The notes under the pieces are model-generated. The model had not been told where the DNA came from. It worked only from the letters and a program-made list of their open reading frames with translations, and searched no databases. This document shows, in pieces, positions 7,589 through 16,934 of a stretch of 64,000 nucleotides of DNA (positions are counted from its first letter, which is position 1; each line of letters starts with the position of its first letter). Made by a program: the position numbers and the translations under genes. Source of the DNA: Lachnospiraceae bacterium (GTDB taxonomy: Bacteria; Bacillota; Clostridia; Lachnospirales; Lachnospiraceae); contig CAJTFL010000001.1 in NCBI GenBank assembly GCA_910575565.1, forward strand, positions 1-64,000. Direction: 5' to 3'.

Positions 7589-8335
7589 ATGTATCAGATA
7601 AAAGAAAAATATAAAATATTTTGTTGTACACATATTAATGCTGAAATAGTTAATGATCCATTATATGAATTATTACACACAGGGCGAGCATATGATAAGC
7701 AATTTTTTGCTGGAGTGAGGGGAGATGATACTGGAGATAATATTTCAAATAAAAAAGATATTTATGATGGATTGTTAACAGGAATGTATTGGATTTGGAA
7801 AAATACTAATTATGAATATACAGGCATATGTTCATACAGAGGCTATTTGGGGATAGATAAACGACCGATTTCCCTAAAAAAAATAAAAATAATGTTTGAA
7901 GAAAAAGGATATGATTTTGTAGCAGCACGCCTTGATCTTGAATACAATATAAGCAAAGATTTTGAATTGGGTCAAAATCTTTTTTACTATAACTATTTAC
8001 ATGATCCATTATTATATACAGAAAGAGTAATAAAGGACAGGTATCCATATATGCTTGATGCCTATTATTATTGTATGCAACACCATATAATAAATTATAG
8101 GCATACATTCATTGCAAAAAAAAAGTATTTTGATGAATATGCTGAATGGGTATTTGATTTTATCAATGAATACATAAAATATGCCCAAAAAGTAAATTAT
8201 ATAATAGGTGCACGATTTTTTGGTTATTTAGTAGAACGTTTAGAAAGGGTATGGTTGCTATATAAAGGAGTTAATTTAGCAGAGTTGCCAGTTGTTTTTA
8301 TTAGTAATAGAAATTCTGGAGTAATTGATGTATAA
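7589..8335 (+). CDS. DUF4422-type glycosyltransferase
   Basis: A 248-residue protein with the DUF4422 pattern: an N-terminal YKIFCCTH strand, the LTGMYWIWKNTNYEYTGICS block where the family usually has LYWIWKN and GLCHYRR, and a C-terminal GYLVERL helix. Members are found in capsule and surface polysaccharide loci and are thought to be glycosyltransferases. Here HYRR is altered to SYRG, so activity or substrate may differ from the two later paralogues at 23000 and 24223. The ribosome-binding site is AAGGGAT before ATG 7589. Confidence 0.75.
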   Translation: MYQIKEKYKIFCCTHINAEIVNDPLYELLHTGRAYDKQFFAGVRGDDTGDNISNKKDIYDGLLTGMYWIWKNTNYEYTGICSYRGYLGIDKRPISLKKIKIMFEEKGYDFVAARLDLEYNISKDFELGQNLFYYNYLHDPLLYTERVIKDRYPYMLDAYYYCMQHHIINYRHTFIAKKKYFDEYAEWVFDFINEYIKYAQKVNYIIGARFFGYLVERLERVWLLYKGVNLAELPVVFISNRNSGVIDV

Positions 8336-8347
8336 ATAGGAGAATGT

Positions 8348-9379
8348 ATGTACTGTAGATTTAATGATGCGTGTTGCGTAGACAATAAATTATATGCTTC
8401 AGCGTGTAATATGAATGGATTATTTTCAATTGATATAAAAACACATAGAGTAGATTATATAGCAAGTTTTCCTCAGGATCCTCTTTTATGTTTTGATTTA
8501 CATTCAAGAGTAATAAGTGTTGGAGACACTCTTATTTTTATTCCGCTAAATGGGACGGGCATTTCTGTAGTTAGTTTACCAAGTTATACGTTTACATTTA
8601 TTGCTTCAGAAGTTAAATATGTTAATGCAATAATTTATAAGGATTTTATCTATTTGATTCCTTATAAATTATCTGATGGAGTATGGAAATATTTAATAGA
8701 GGATAAAATTCTCGTAAAAACTGATATAGATCTTTTAACTCAGAATTTATCTCTTGATAATGATATAACTACTGATTGGTACGGTTCTTTGATAGTAGAT
8801 GATTATTTATATATTGTGATAAGTGGAACCGGTAATATCATTAAAGTTAATTTAACAGTTGGTGGAAGTAAATGGATATGTTTTGAAGGGGTTCAATTTG
8901 CAAATATTGCTTATCTAGGCGAATGGTTTTATATTACACATAATCAATATCCATATATATATAAAACGAAAATGAAAAAAAATAGTTTGATTAAGATTGA
9001 AATTCCAGAAGAAAAAAGAACAAGATCTATATATAGAGTAGTGGAGTATAATCATTATATTATTTGTATTCCGTGTTTTAGTGATACTATATATCGGTAT
9101 GATACAAATAGTAATAATTTTCAAATTTTACATAGTATTCAAAATAATGGACGTATTGATAATTGTCAATCCAAATATGCAGGAATAGTAATGATTGATG
9201 GAAAATTAGTTCTTTTACCAAAAGGAGATTCGAGAATGGTTGAATTAGATAAGGAGTCCGTTGCTTTATATGAACTATGTTTTAACAATGTTCTTAAAAC
9301 AGATGATAAGCAAGATGGCGAAATTTTACTATTTGAGAAAAAATCGTTTGGTTTAGCTGATTATATCCAAATATTTTAA
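8348..9379 (+). CDS. Predicted beta-propeller protein, function unknown
   Basis: A 343-residue protein with no signal peptide. It has repeated blocks of four short hydrophobic strands, each with a pattern such as KLYASACNMNGLFSIDIKT or YIICIPCFSDTIYRYDTNS, which suggests a six- or seven-bladed propeller of the Kelch/NHL general type. No catalytic motif is visible. It lies between a DUF4422 gene and a WbsX gene in the A+T-rich section and may be a binding or scaffolding subunit. Start ATG 8348 with GGAG upstream. Confidence 0.6.
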   Translation: MYCRFNDACCVDNKLYASACNMNGLFSIDIKTHRVDYIASFPQDPLLCFDLHSRVISVGDTLIFIPLNGTGISVVSLPSYTFTFIASEVKYVNAIIYKDFIYLIPYKLSDGVWKYLIEDKILVKTDIDLLTQNLSLDNDITTDWYGSLIVDDYLYIVISGTGNIIKVNLTVGGSKWICFEGVQFANIAYLGEWFYITHNQYPYIYKTKMKKNSLIKIEIPEEKRTRSIYRVVEYNHYIICIPCFSDTIYRYDTNSNNFQILHSIQNNGRIDNCQSKYAGIVMIDGKLVLLPKGDSRMVELDKESVALYELCFNNVLKTDDKQDGEILLFEKKSFGLADYIQIF

Positions 9380-9445
9380 ATATTGTCGTGCAATTAATGC
9401 ATATATTTTGTAATAGATGTGCAATACAATTTCTGGGAGATAGAA

Positions 9446-10510
9446 ATGAAAATTATAGCAACTTATTTGCCTCAATTTCATAGGATACCGGAGAATGATG
9501 AATGGTGGGGAGAAGGTTTTACAGAATGGACAAATGTTAAAAAAAGTACGCCATTATTTGATGGGCATTATCAACCTAGAATTCCTTTGGAAAATAATTA
9601 CTATGATTTAAGTGATGGTGTAGAAATACTTAATCAAATGGAAATGGCAAGTGAATATATGGTGGATTGTTTTGCAATTTATCATTATTGGTTTTGTGGT
9701 AAACAACTATTAGAAAAACCAATCAACTTCCTTTTGAATCATACTAAAATTCCGATAGAATTTTGTTTTTGTTGGGCTAATGGCGCTTGGACTAGGACTT
9801 GGGATGGCGATGATTCTGCGAATGAAGTGCTAATCGCACAGCAGTATGGAGATATTCATGATTGGAAAAACCATTATTTGTATTTGCGGCAATTTTTTAT
9901 GCATCCGAGATATCTTAAAGAAGGGAAACGCCCAGTGCTTATTATTTATGATGCTGGAATTTTGGAAAATCAGGAATCAATGTTTAAATATTGGAATTGC
10001 TTATCCATTGAAGATGGATTCGATGGTATAAAAATAGTTACAACACGTCGTATAAATAATTTAAAATATTTTCCTGTTTATGGTGATGAGGTATTTGATT
10101 TTGAGCCATTTGCAACTTTAAATAGCATATGTGATAACGAAAAAAATGCAATGTCAAAATTATATAAAACAAATGAAAATCAATATAGAGTAATTGACTA
10201 CAAGCTTTTTTGTGAAAGAATGGTTGCAAGAAGGTATTTATTTAATAAGAGTAATTATGGTTTATTTGTAGGATGGGATAATTCGCCTCGTCGAAGGAAA
10301 AAAACAAAATTAATTTTTGAGAATAATGCTCCTGATGTGTTTGAATGGGTCTTTGCAAAACAATATAAAAAAACATTGATGATGGGAAATATGTATTTAT
10401 ATATAAATGCATGGAATGAATGGGGAGAAGGAACTTATTTGGAACCTGATAGTAAGTATAAGTTTGGTTATTTAGAGGCAATTAGGAGTATAATTAAAAA
10501 TGAAAATTGA
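9446..10510 (+). CDS. WbsX-family glycosyltransferase
   Basis: A 354-residue protein with the WbsX signature: N-terminal KIIATYLPQFHRIPENDEWW, GEGFTEWTNV, the YHYWF segment, FCWANGAWTRTWDG, and the C-terminal NAWNEWGEGTYLEPD. The fold is related to GH99-like TIM barrels, and the genes lie in O-antigen and capsule clusters. The start is the ATG at 9446, with GGGAG just upstream; the open frame extends nine codons earlier. It ends eleven bases inside the next gene. A second WbsX gene follows at 11535. Confidence 0.88.
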   Translation: MKIIATYLPQFHRIPENDEWWGEGFTEWTNVKKSTPLFDGHYQPRIPLENNYYDLSDGVEILNQMEMASEYMVDCFAIYHYWFCGKQLLEKPINFLLNHTKIPIEFCFCWANGAWTRTWDGDDSANEVLIAQQYGDIHDWKNHYLYLRQFFMHPRYLKEGKRPVLIIYDAGILENQESMFKYWNCLSIEDGFDGIKIVTTRRINNLKYFPVYGDEVFDFEPFATLNSICDNEKNAMSKLYKTNENQYRVIDYKLFCERMVARRYLFNKSNYGLFVGWDNSPRRRKKTKLIFENNAPDVFEWVFAKQYKKTLMMGNMYLYINAWNEWGEGTYLEPDSKYKFGYLEAIRSIIKNEN

Positions 10511-10934
10511 AGATAAATATAATCAAGAAATATTCGTTAGTAATTTATTCTATGAAATTATAATGATTATTTCGAATAAACGTATGATAAAGGAATTAAG
10601 AAATGAAAAGTTAAAAAATAGAATAGCGTTATATGGAATAGGAAAAGTTGGTGAGGCTTTATTTAGATTATGTACTGTCCTAGAAATAGAGATTGCTTAT
10701 GCTATTGATAAAAAGGATGTAAGTGAATGGAATGGATTAAAAGTATTTCATCCAGGGGATGATTTGCCAAATGTAGATATTGTTATTATTTCTCCAGTAG
10801 AACATACAGATGAAATACGAAAGTTTCTTTTTGAACAAAATTTGAGTACATATCTTACGGCTTCTGATCTATTGACTGAAATAATCAATTATCCATTACA
10901 TATGAATTTTAACAAAGGTTACATTGATTTATAA
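10500..10934 (+). CDS. Stand-alone Rossmann-like module protein
   Basis: A 144-residue protein made mostly of the small module found in this cluster: IALYGIGKVGEALF (glycine-rich loop, residues 43-56), IAYAIDKKD (second strand with acidic end) and VDIVIISPVEHTDEI. The pattern resembles the nucleotide-binding part of PglD-like acetyltransferases and of sugar C-methyltransferase C-termini. Here it has no attached catalytic domain, so it may act in trans or as a partner subunit. The start overlaps the end of the WbsX gene by 11 bases. Confidence 0.65.
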   Translation: MKIEDKYNQEIFVSNLFYEIIMIISNKRMIKELRNEKLKNRIALYGIGKVGEALFRLCTVLEIEIAYAIDKKDVSEWNGLKVFHPGDDLPNVDIVIISPVEHTDEIRKFLFEQNLSTYLTASDLLTEIINYPLHMNFNKGYIDL

Positions 10935-10959
10935 AAGTTATTTAATTTGGGGGTAAAAA

Positions 10960-11532
10960 TTGAATACAGTATCAAATTTTATGAATGAATTAGATTATAA
11001 AAGAAAATATAAATCTTTTTTGGGCTTTATATCGAGTTATTTAAATGATTTTTTATATAAAAATAAATTTGTTATATATATTTTTTTAGTTGGCGTAGGT
11101 GTATCATATTTTATGATAGACAAAAGTAAAAGAAAAGAGCTTGAAAGATTAAGAAATCGTATTAATGTGCTTTCTGATCATTTTCAACTTTTGAATCACT
11201 GGCTTGAAATTAAGAATGAAGGAAAATCTATCGCTTCATATTTTGAGGAAATGGGATATTACCATATTGCAATTTATGGTATGGCTGAATTAGCAAATAG
11301 GATTTCAGAGGAACTTTGTGGTAGCTCTATTTCTGTTGATTATGGAATAGATAGAGATATTTGTTGTTCAATTTCTAGAATAGGTGAAGTATATTTTCCA
11401 GAAGATAATTTGCCTCCAATAGACGTGATTGTTGTTACTCCATATTCGTCTTTTAAAACCATTAAAGAAATTTTGAAAAAAAGAATAGATTGTCCTATTG
11501 TTTCATTAGAAGAAGTGATATGGAGTGTGTGA
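10960..11532 (+). CDS. Membrane-anchored Rossmann-like module protein
   Basis: A 190-residue protein. Residues about 35-52 (FVIYIFLVGVGVSYFMI) form one membrane-spanning helix, followed by a charged segment (DKSKRKELERLRNR). The C-terminal half carries the recurring module: HIAIYGMAELANRISEEL, DYGIDRD, IDVIVVTPYSSFKTI. The module would face the cytoplasm if the N-terminus is outside. The start is a TTG at 10960 with GGGGG upstream; the ATG at 10981 is an alternative. It may tether glycan enzymes at the membrane (inference). Confidence 0.6.
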   Translation: MNTVSNFMNELDYKRKYKSFLGFISSYLNDFLYKNKFVIYIFLVGVGVSYFMIDKSKRKELERLRNRINVLSDHFQLLNHWLEIKNEGKSIASYFEEMGYYHIAIYGMAELANRISEELCGSSISVDYGIDRDICCSISRIGEVYFPEDNLPPIDVIVVTPYSSFKTIKEILKKRIDCPIVSLEEVIWSV

Positions 11533-11534
11533 AA

Positions 11535-12602
11535 ATGAAATTAATTGCTTTTTATCTTCCTCAATTTCACGAAATTCCTGAGAATAATCGTGCATGGGGT
11601 AATGGATTTACTGAATGGGATAATGTGAAAAAAGCACATTCGTTGTTTTTAGGACATAATCAGCCGAGAATGCCATTACATAATAATTATTATAACTTGC
11701 TAGATGATGGGGTTATGGAATGGCAGATAGCATTGGCAAAAAAAGCAGGAATTTATGGTTTTTGTTTTTATCATTATTGGTTTGGTGGAAAAATGGTATT
11801 AGAAAAACCAGTTGAAATGTTGTTGAATAATAAAAAAATTGATTTTCATTATTGTTTTTCTTGGGCAAATGAACCATGGACAAAAACTTGGCATGGAGCA
11901 GCTGGGGAGAAAGAAATTTTAATTCCACAGAATTATGGAAAAGAAGAGGAATGGGAATCACATTATCAATATTTTCGGCGTTTTTTTAGGGATGATCGGT
12001 ACATAAAGGAACAGAATCAGCCAGTTGTATTGATATATCGTTTGCGGAATATTCCTTATTTTAACGATATGATTCGTTACTGGAATAGATGTGCCAAGCA
12101 GGATGGATTTTCTGGAATATTTTTGATTTCTATGGATACATGGCGTGATCGTGTATCAAAAAGTAAATGGGTAAATGGAACAGTAGATTTTGAACCAAAT
12201 AAAACTAGATCAGAGATCATGTATATGCCATTATCTCTACAACCAAGAGATAAATGGAGTTTGTTTTGGAATCGTTTTGCTGTTCAGAAAATACCGTATA
12301 GTAAATTAAATAGGCGAATGTTCATGAAAGTGCATGGTAAAAATGAGTTTAGGACAGTATTTGTAGATTATGATGATTCTCCAAGAAGAGGTGTTCGGGC
12401 TGTAATTACGCGAGGTTCCACGCCAAAAAAATTTGGGAAAAATTTAAAAAATGTTATTCGAAAAAGTCAAAAGGAAGGGAATTGGTATGTGTTTATTAAT
12501 GCATGGAATGAATGGGGAGAGGGAAATTATTTAGAACCAGATAGTAAACATAGATATGGCTATTTGAATCAAATAAAATTGGTTATGCAAAAAAATTATT
12601 AA
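11535..12602 (+). CDS. WbsX-family glycosyltransferase (second copy)
   Basis: A 355-residue paralogue of the gene at 9446. It has LIAFYLPQFHEIPENN at the N-terminus, GNGFTEWDNV, FYHYWFGGK, SWANEPWTKTWHG and the C-terminal INAWNEWGEGNYLEPDS block. The start is the ATG at 11535, where the conserved family N-terminus begins; an in-frame ATG at 11520 overlaps the upstream gene. The two copies differ enough through the middle that they probably act on different acceptors. It closes the strongly A+T-rich section. Confidence 0.88.
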   Translation: MKLIAFYLPQFHEIPENNRAWGNGFTEWDNVKKAHSLFLGHNQPRMPLHNNYYNLLDDGVMEWQIALAKKAGIYGFCFYHYWFGGKMVLEKPVEMLLNNKKIDFHYCFSWANEPWTKTWHGAAGEKEILIPQNYGKEEEWESHYQYFRRFFRDDRYIKEQNQPVVLIYRLRNIPYFNDMIRYWNRCAKQDGFSGIFLISMDTWRDRVSKSKWVNGTVDFEPNKTRSEIMYMPLSLQPRDKWSLFWNRFAVQKIPYSKLNRRMFMKVHGKNEFRTVFVDYDDSPRRGVRAVITRGSTPKKFGKNLKNVIRKSQKEGNWYVFINAWNEWGEGNYLEPDSKHRYGYLNQIKLVMQKNY

Positions 12603-12637
12603 AATAAAGGTTGGTTTAAGGAGTTTATTTTGAAAAA

Positions 12638-13981
12638 ATGGATAAAGCGTCAAGGGGAAACAAGGTTAGTGTAATTGTCCCCATTTACAATACAGCTAAT
12701 TATCTGAATAAATGCATACAGTCATTAGTAAATCAAACCTACCAGCATCTCGAAATCATATTAGTTGACGACGGCTCAAATGATAGCAGTGCTGATATTT
12801 GTGATCAATATGCGGCTAAGTATGATTATATTACGGTTATTCATACGGAAAACGGAGGTTCCTCGGCAGCGAGAAACATAGGGCTTAGGTATGCGTCTGG
12901 TGACTACATTAGTTTTATTGACAGTGACGATTATATTTCTGAAGATTTTTATGAAAGCATGATGAATTATATGTTGCCTGATGTTGACATAGTATCATGT
13001 GGTTTCAATACAATGTATCCAGATGGAAAAATAATGAAGCTGTGCACCCCAGATAAGGTTCTTCGCTTTAGCGGCGATGAAGTGGTAAAGGAACTGCTTA
13101 AAACGGTTTACGTTAATTTCAGTATGTGTAATAAAATATTCCGGAAGAAATGCATTGAAAATATCCGTTTTCCTGTAGGAAAAAACCATGAAGATATTCC
13201 TGTAATGTATGATGCTGCAAAAAATTGTTCTAAAATAGTTTGTATAAATGATGCTAAGTATTTTTATTCTGTAAGGGTGGGAAGTAATTCACGAAAGCCA
13301 TTTAATATAGGAAATTTATATCTTGCTGTTTCTACAAGAGACATTTATATGGATGTGAAAAAATATTATCCCCAATATAAAAGATTGGCGTTGAACAGAC
13401 ATTTTGAATATGTTTTATATTTAATTGATCTTATTTATGATGGAAAGACAAGAAGATATGAAAAAGTGCGAAAAGAGTTGGAGCGTGAGATAAGGCATTA
13501 TACGATTCATATCATACGAAATAATGAGATGAATTTAAATTTAAAAGCAAGGTTATTGCAGGCAGGATGGGAATGTAGATCAAGTATTATTAGGCAGTGG
13601 CATGAAAATTCGGATAAATATCTAATAAGTACAAAACTGTTTAGCCAGTGGTTTGAGAAGAAGCAAAATGGAAAACGGTTAGAAGAATATTTTCAAAGGA
13701 ATCATATTTATACAATTGCAATTTATGGAATGAGCTACCTAGGGCAGAGATTATATGACGAATTAAAGGATAGTAATGTTACGGTAAAATATGTGATTGA
13801 TAAGAATGCTAAAGATACTGCTTCCCATGTCCGTGTTATTACCCCTAAAGATGAGGTGGAACCTGTTGATGCAATCATTGTTACTGCGACCTATTATTAT
13901 AATGAAATTAGGAAGCAATTAAAGGTTAACGGGATAAAATATAAGATTATTTCTTTGGAAGATATTATTCAATCTATGTGA
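12638..13981 (+). CDS. GT2 glycosyltransferase with C-terminal Rossmann-like module
   Basis: A 447-residue protein. Residues 9-110 form a GT-A family 2 domain (VSVIVPIYNTANYLNKCI, LVDDGSNDSS, ENGGSSAARN and the metal-binding FIDSDDYI). The middle is helical. Residues about 350-447 add the cluster's module (YTIAIYGMSYLGQRLYDEL, KYVIDKN, VDAIIVTATYYYNEI). GT2 enzymes transfer a sugar from a nucleotide donor; the appended module is not part of the usual family length of about 320 residues. Base composition returns toward the chromosomal level here. Confidence 0.88.
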   Translation: MDKASRGNKVSVIVPIYNTANYLNKCIQSLVNQTYQHLEIILVDDGSNDSSADICDQYAAKYDYITVIHTENGGSSAARNIGLRYASGDYISFIDSDDYISEDFYESMMNYMLPDVDIVSCGFNTMYPDGKIMKLCTPDKVLRFSGDEVVKELLKTVYVNFSMCNKIFRKKCIENIRFPVGKNHEDIPVMYDAAKNCSKIVCINDAKYFYSVRVGSNSRKPFNIGNLYLAVSTRDIYMDVKKYYPQYKRLALNRHFEYVLYLIDLIYDGKTRRYEKVRKELEREIRHYTIHIIRNNEMNLNLKARLLQAGWECRSSIIRQWHENSDKYLISTKLFSQWFEKKQNGKRLEEYFQRNHIYTIAIYGMSYLGQRLYDELKDSNVTVKYVIDKNAKDTASHVRVITPKDEVEPVDAIIVTATYYYNEIRKQLKVNGIKYKIISLEDIIQSM

Positions 13982-13994
13982 GTGTAGGGAAAAG

Positions 13995-15179
13995 ATGAAT
14001 TGCATAATAAAGAAAAAAGCAGAAAACTATAAAACGGTGATTATCTATGGAATAGGGGTATATGGCCGCCGGTGCTATTTTGATATGATCGATTCAGGTA
14101 AAAGTAACGCAGACATACTGCTTGCAGTTACACGACCAAACGATAACCAGCAGTTTCATGGATTAAATATTCATAAGTTAAGCGCATTGCTTCAATATAG
14201 GGAAGATGCCCTTGTTATTGTTGCTGTAAGTGATAAATATAAAGATGAAATGGTGGATTATGCCAAAGGCCTAGGGTTTCAAAATGTGTATTCCCCCATG
14301 ATTAAGCTGAATGATTATGACTGCATAAAATCTAATCCGGATATCGATATAAAAAAAGAAATTGCTAATTGGTATGAGGTATATACTGGAAAAAGCATTG
14401 ATCTGGATCACCCTAAAACATTTAATGAAAAAATCCAATGGCTTAAGCTATATGACAGTACTCAGCTAAAAGGGACGCTTTCTGATAAATATTTGGTACG
14501 GGACTATGTAAGGAATGTTATCGGAGGGCAATACCTGGTTCCTTTATGTGGCGTATGGAACTCATTCGATGAAATTGATTTTGGGCAATTGCCGGAAAAA
14601 TTCGTTTTGAAGTGCACTCATGGAAGCGGAACAAATGAAATTATTGATTTAAAAGACAGCATAGAGTATTCTGCCTTAAAGGAAAAATTCCAAAGTTGGA
14701 TGAGGATAAATTACGCATATGCTTGTGGGCTTGAAATGCATTACCAGTATATCACCCCGAGGATTATTGCGGAAGAATATTTGCAAACTAGCGATGGGAG
14801 CGATCTCCGTGACTATAAAGTACACGTTTTTGATGGGCAAGCGAAGCTGATACAAGTGGATATTGACAGGATACATAATCACCGAAGAAACTTGTATACA
14901 CGGGAATGGGAATACATACCGTGCTCTATCTTATATCCTACAGCCCCGGAGGTGCAAGTGGAAAGGCCGAAATGTCTGGCCGAATTGATTCGGGTATCAG
15001 AATTGCTTGCAAAGGGTTTTATTTATGTCAGGGCAGATTTCTATATTGTAGGCAGCCATATTTATTTTGGGGAAATGACGTTTACCCATGGGAGCGGTGT
15101 TGAACCTTTTATTCCGGAAACATTTAACATGGAAATGGGAAGCTGGATTCATTTGCCTGGCGAAAAAGAAGGGAAATAA
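13995..15179 (+). CDS. TupA-like ATP-grasp protein with N-terminal Rossmann-like module
   Basis: A 394-residue protein. The first 95 residues are the shared module (TVIIYGIGVYGRRCYF). From about residue 125 it matches the TupA-like ATP-grasp family of polysaccharide clusters: HPKTFNEKIQWLKLYD, SDKYLVRDYV, FVLKCTHGSGTNEII and the metal/ATP region VRADFYIVGSHIYFGEMTF. Members are thought to ligate an amino acid or similar group to a polysaccharide precursor. Ribosome-binding site AGGGAAA, then ATG 13995. Three bases separate it from the next gene, so translation is probably coupled. Confidence 0.82.
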   Translation: MNCIIKKKAENYKTVIIYGIGVYGRRCYFDMIDSGKSNADILLAVTRPNDNQQFHGLNIHKLSALLQYREDALVIVAVSDKYKDEMVDYAKGLGFQNVYSPMIKLNDYDCIKSNPDIDIKKEIANWYEVYTGKSIDLDHPKTFNEKIQWLKLYDSTQLKGTLSDKYLVRDYVRNVIGGQYLVPLCGVWNSFDEIDFGQLPEKFVLKCTHGSGTNEIIDLKDSIEYSALKEKFQSWMRINYAYACGLEMHYQYITPRIIAEEYLQTSDGSDLRDYKVHVFDGQAKLIQVDIDRIHNHRRNLYTREWEYIPCSILYPTAPEVQVERPKCLAELIRVSELLAKGFIYVRADFYIVGSHIYFGEMTFTHGSGVEPFIPETFNMEMGSWIHLPGEKEGK

Positions 15180-15182
15180 AAT

Positions 15183-16928
15183 ATGAATAAAGTAAGTATA
15201 GTAACGAATGAGCAGGCCGGTTATCCAGATAAGGAAACGGTTTTTCGTCCGAGCGTGGCATATCCGGAATATTTATTTCCATCGGATTTAATGAGTGAAG
15301 AAAACCATGTCTATGAGATGATCCGGGATGGTTTATTTATGCTTGGTCTGGATAAGGAGAATTACGGGACTAAGGAATGGAATCCTTTGGGGGATTATGT
15401 CCATCCAGGGGATAATGTTTTGATTAAGCCTAACCTGGTACTGCATTTTAATTCTTGTGGCGGCGGGACAGATTGTTTGTATACTCATCCTTCTTTAGTT
15501 GCGGCGATTATTGACTATGTGCTGATTGCATTGAAGGGAAAAGGAAAAATCATAGTGGGTGATGCCCCCCTGCAGGAGTGTGTATTTGATACATTAGTAG
15601 AGGACAGCGGTTACGGCTTGCTTGTGGATTATTATTGTAAAAAGGGTATTGATATTTCTTTAGTAGATTATCGAAATGTAAAGACACAGGAGAGGAATGG
15701 GCTCCATTATCTTCAGGCAGATAAGGGGAATGGAGGAATTGTTGTCAGATTGGATGATAACAGTGCGTTTTCGGATGTTTCAGAAGATCGCTTGAAAAAA
15801 CTTAGGATTACGAATTATGATCCAAGGATCCTCCAAAAGCACCATTACGGAAAGGTGCACGAGTATAAGGTTGCTAATGAAGTGCTTAACGCGGATGTGA
15901 TAATCAATATGCCTAAGCCAAAAACCCACCGTAAGGCCGGGGTGACGATTGCATTAAAAAATTTGGTTGGGATAAATGCGAATAAAGAGTTCCTTCCCCA
16001 CCACACTCTTGGGAGCCAAGAGGAAGGCGGGGATGCGTACCTGAAGGCAAACCAATACCTTAAACTTGCCAATGATATGTTGGATATTAAAAATATGTTG
16101 GTTAATGACGGAGAGATGGAACTTGCAGCTTTGGCCGATCAGTTGTATGGGAAGTTAAAGGGCAAAAAAGAGGATGAACAGTATTGGGAAGGAAGCTGGT
16201 ACGGAAATGATACCATATGGAGGACGATTTTTGATTTAAACTGCATTTTATATTATGCCGATAAAAGCGGGAAAATGCAAAAGGAGCGTCAAAGAAAGAT
16301 GTTTATCGTCGGGGATATGGTCGTATCAGGGGAGAAGGAAGGACCTTTGGAGCCTACTCCCACCTGTCCGCATTTGGTTGCCATGGGGGATGATCCGGTG
16401 CTGTTTGATATGGCAGTATGTTCTTTGATGGGTTTTGATTACCGTCATATTCCATCGATTTGTATGCCTGGTTTAGATGGACAGAAATATGCGCTGACTC
16501 AAGGAGGGGTTCCCCAAATCATTTCCAATAATGCGGAATGGGACAACAGGGAGTTAGATGTGATAAGGGAGAATTATTCCTTAAAGTTTCAGCCTAGCCG
16601 AGGGTGGGTCGCTAAGCTTGGGAATCCTTATTTTATGGGGTTGATCCACCTGATTAGGGAAAATGGGAATAAGGTATATTTATTTGGTGCGGGTGAAAAT
16701 GGATTGTTCATGGCTAAAGAATTGCAGGGAGAAAAAGTTCAGATCGTTGCCTTTTGTGACAATAATGAAAAACTGCAAAATAAAACTTTCTTAAACAATA
16801 TTCTTTGTATAGCGCCAGAGCAAATTGATAGGAAGATACCAATTATTATTACGGTAAACATAAAATATGTAAAAGAAGTAAGGGAACAAATTCAAGGGTT
16901 TGGTGGGAAGGTAATAGGCATTGTTTAG
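15183..16928 (+). CDS. DUF362 protein with C-terminal Rossmann-like module
   Basis: A 581-residue protein. Residues 1-440 have DUF362 features: GDNVLIKPNLVLHF, GKIIVGDAPLQEC, an INMPKPKTHRKAGVTIALKN stretch and MGDDPVLFDMAVCSLMGFD. DUF362 proteins are poorly understood; some carry iron-sulfur clusters, but no clear four-cysteine ferredoxin motif is visible here. Residues about 495-581 add the module (KVYLFGAGENGLFMAKEL, FCDNNEK). Its job in the glycan pathway is unknown. Confidence 0.75.
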   Translation: MNKVSIVTNEQAGYPDKETVFRPSVAYPEYLFPSDLMSEENHVYEMIRDGLFMLGLDKENYGTKEWNPLGDYVHPGDNVLIKPNLVLHFNSCGGGTDCLYTHPSLVAAIIDYVLIALKGKGKIIVGDAPLQECVFDTLVEDSGYGLLVDYYCKKGIDISLVDYRNVKTQERNGLHYLQADKGNGGIVVRLDDNSAFSDVSEDRLKKLRITNYDPRILQKHHYGKVHEYKVANEVLNADVIINMPKPKTHRKAGVTIALKNLVGINANKEFLPHHTLGSQEEGGDAYLKANQYLKLANDMLDIKNMLVNDGEMELAALADQLYGKLKGKKEDEQYWEGSWYGNDTIWRTIFDLNCILYYADKSGKMQKERQRKMFIVGDMVVSGEKEGPLEPTPTCPHLVAMGDDPVLFDMAVCSLMGFDYRHIPSICMPGLDGQKYALTQGGVPQIISNNAEWDNRELDVIRENYSLKFQPSRGWVAKLGNPYFMGLIHLIRENGNKVYLFGAGENGLFMAKELQGEKVQIVAFCDNNEKLQNKTFLNNILCIAPEQIDRKIPIIITVNIKYVKEVREQIQGFGGKVIGIV

Positions 16929-16934
16929 GCTGAA

